DNA from: Candidatus Woodwardiibium gallinarum
GTDB lineage: Bacteria; Bacillota; Clostridia; Oscillospirales; CAG-382
Length of the DNA: 57,316 bases
NCBI GenBank assembly: GCA_904419545.1
Contig: CAJFRY010000009.1
Coordinates: forward strand, 1 to 57,316
Direction of reading: 5' to 3'
The translations under genes were made by a program, and so were the position numbers. The notes under the pieces are model-generated. The model saw only the letters and a list, made by a program, of their open reading frames with translations, searched no databases and was not told the DNA's origin. Positions 57,023 to 57,316 of the stretch are shown piece after piece; position 1 is the stretch's first letter; the number at the start of each line of letters is the position of its first letter.

Positions 57023-57051
57023 AGTATATCATGCGGTGCATATATTGTCAA
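57023..57051 (-). promoter_or_regulatory. SigA promoter of the EVE-nuclease gene
   Basis: Minus strand TTGACA (57046-57051), 17-base spacer, TATACT (57023-57028). The leader is about 110 bases. The remaining right end of the window (57052-57316) shows no gene. Confidence 0.82.
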
Positions 57052-57259
57052 CGGCAAAGAAAATGCGGCTGTTTGCCCTGTGCGGTGCTGCAAGAATAGT
57101 TATCGGTCGGCGTCCTGCCGGTCAGCAGTATGCTGTCCGTTGCCCGGCGGGCCGCCGACTGACCGGCAAAATTTCGGCAAGTCGGCGCCGGAGGACGGCC
57201 GAAAGGGGCCTGCGGTTTCCGTCCCGCTCCTTATAGGGCAAGCCGCCATTTCCCCAAAT

Positions 57260-57288
57260 CCCCAACGCCCGCACAGCGGGCGTTGGGG
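57260..57288. terminator. Perfect G/C hairpin near the right end
   Basis: Arms 57260-57272 and 57276-57288 (13 bp) with an ACA loop. On the minus strand it is followed by ATTTGGGGAAATGG, on the plus strand by CGTAGAGG. There is no T run. It may end a gene to the right of the window. Confidence 0.45.
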
Positions 57289-57316
57289 CGTAGAGGAGAG
57301 ATGAGCAAAAAGCCTA

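Overview
The window is a piece of a GC-rich Clostridia chromosome, most likely a gut Oscillospirales-type Firmicute. The evidence is a sortase-anchored surface protein with a PQTGD-type signal, the order rplS-lepB-rbgA-rnhB-yraN, an mnmE-mnmG-rsmG cluster, a dimeric one-chain glycyl-tRNA synthetase, a tryptophan T-box, a TPP riboswitch and ThiT, and consensus SigA promoters with 17-bp spacers. No tRNA, rRNA, CRISPR array, transposase or prophage gene was recognised. The species cannot be fixed from sequence alone.

Layout. At 0-4.7 kb lies the 3' part of a very large surface protein (cohesin-like, Ig-like and InlB-type modules) with its terminator. From 4.9 to 28.4 kb nearly everything is on the minus strand: feoAB (ferrous iron), TPP-controlled thiT, a Cys/Met-metabolism PLP enzyme, an XRE-methyltransferase fusion, T-box-controlled trpB2, a metallophosphoesterase, thrC, the yraN/rnhB/rbgA/lepB/rplS translation and secretion operon, asnB with two unknown membrane proteins, an rRNA methyltransferase and secA. 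One small DUF1540 gene in this stretch is on the plus strand. At 28.6 kb transcription diverges, and trmL-mnmE-mnmG-rsmG (tRNA and rRNA modification), dcd, a Nudix hydrolase, a PAP2 membrane protein, an XRE-TPR regulator and a CmpB-like small membrane protein run on the plus strand to 38.9 kb. A Ca2+-type P-ATPase follows on minus, then a PepSY lipoprotein on plus and homoserine dehydrogenase on minus. At 45.2-50.6 kb an ABC exporter, a DUF1854 protein and a second ABC exporter form a plus-strand unit. glyS and a GMP synthetase subunit without its glutaminase domain follow.

The end (53.6-57 kb) is a visibly AT-richer accessory segment. It holds a nucleoside hydrolase fused to an APH(6)-like antibiotic kinase, preceded by a 10-codon leader ORF with its own strong ribosome binding site. 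Convergent to it is a probable EVE-domain protein with a PD-(D/E)XK nuclease-like C-terminus, a candidate type IV (modification-dependent) restriction enzyme. These two genes and the ABC-DUF1854-ABC unit are the best candidates for poorly described systems.

The intergenic regions are rich in structured elements. A cluster of perfect hairpins at 25.4-25.7 kb runs into the secA stop codon. One hairpin element occurs twice with compensatory stem changes (36.8 and 39.0 kb). A roughly 170-bp repeat occurs twice, each time between a gene's 3' end and its terminator (10.6 and 12.2 kb). Long open frames antisense to secA, the P-ATPase and the ABC genes were treated as artefacts of high GC.
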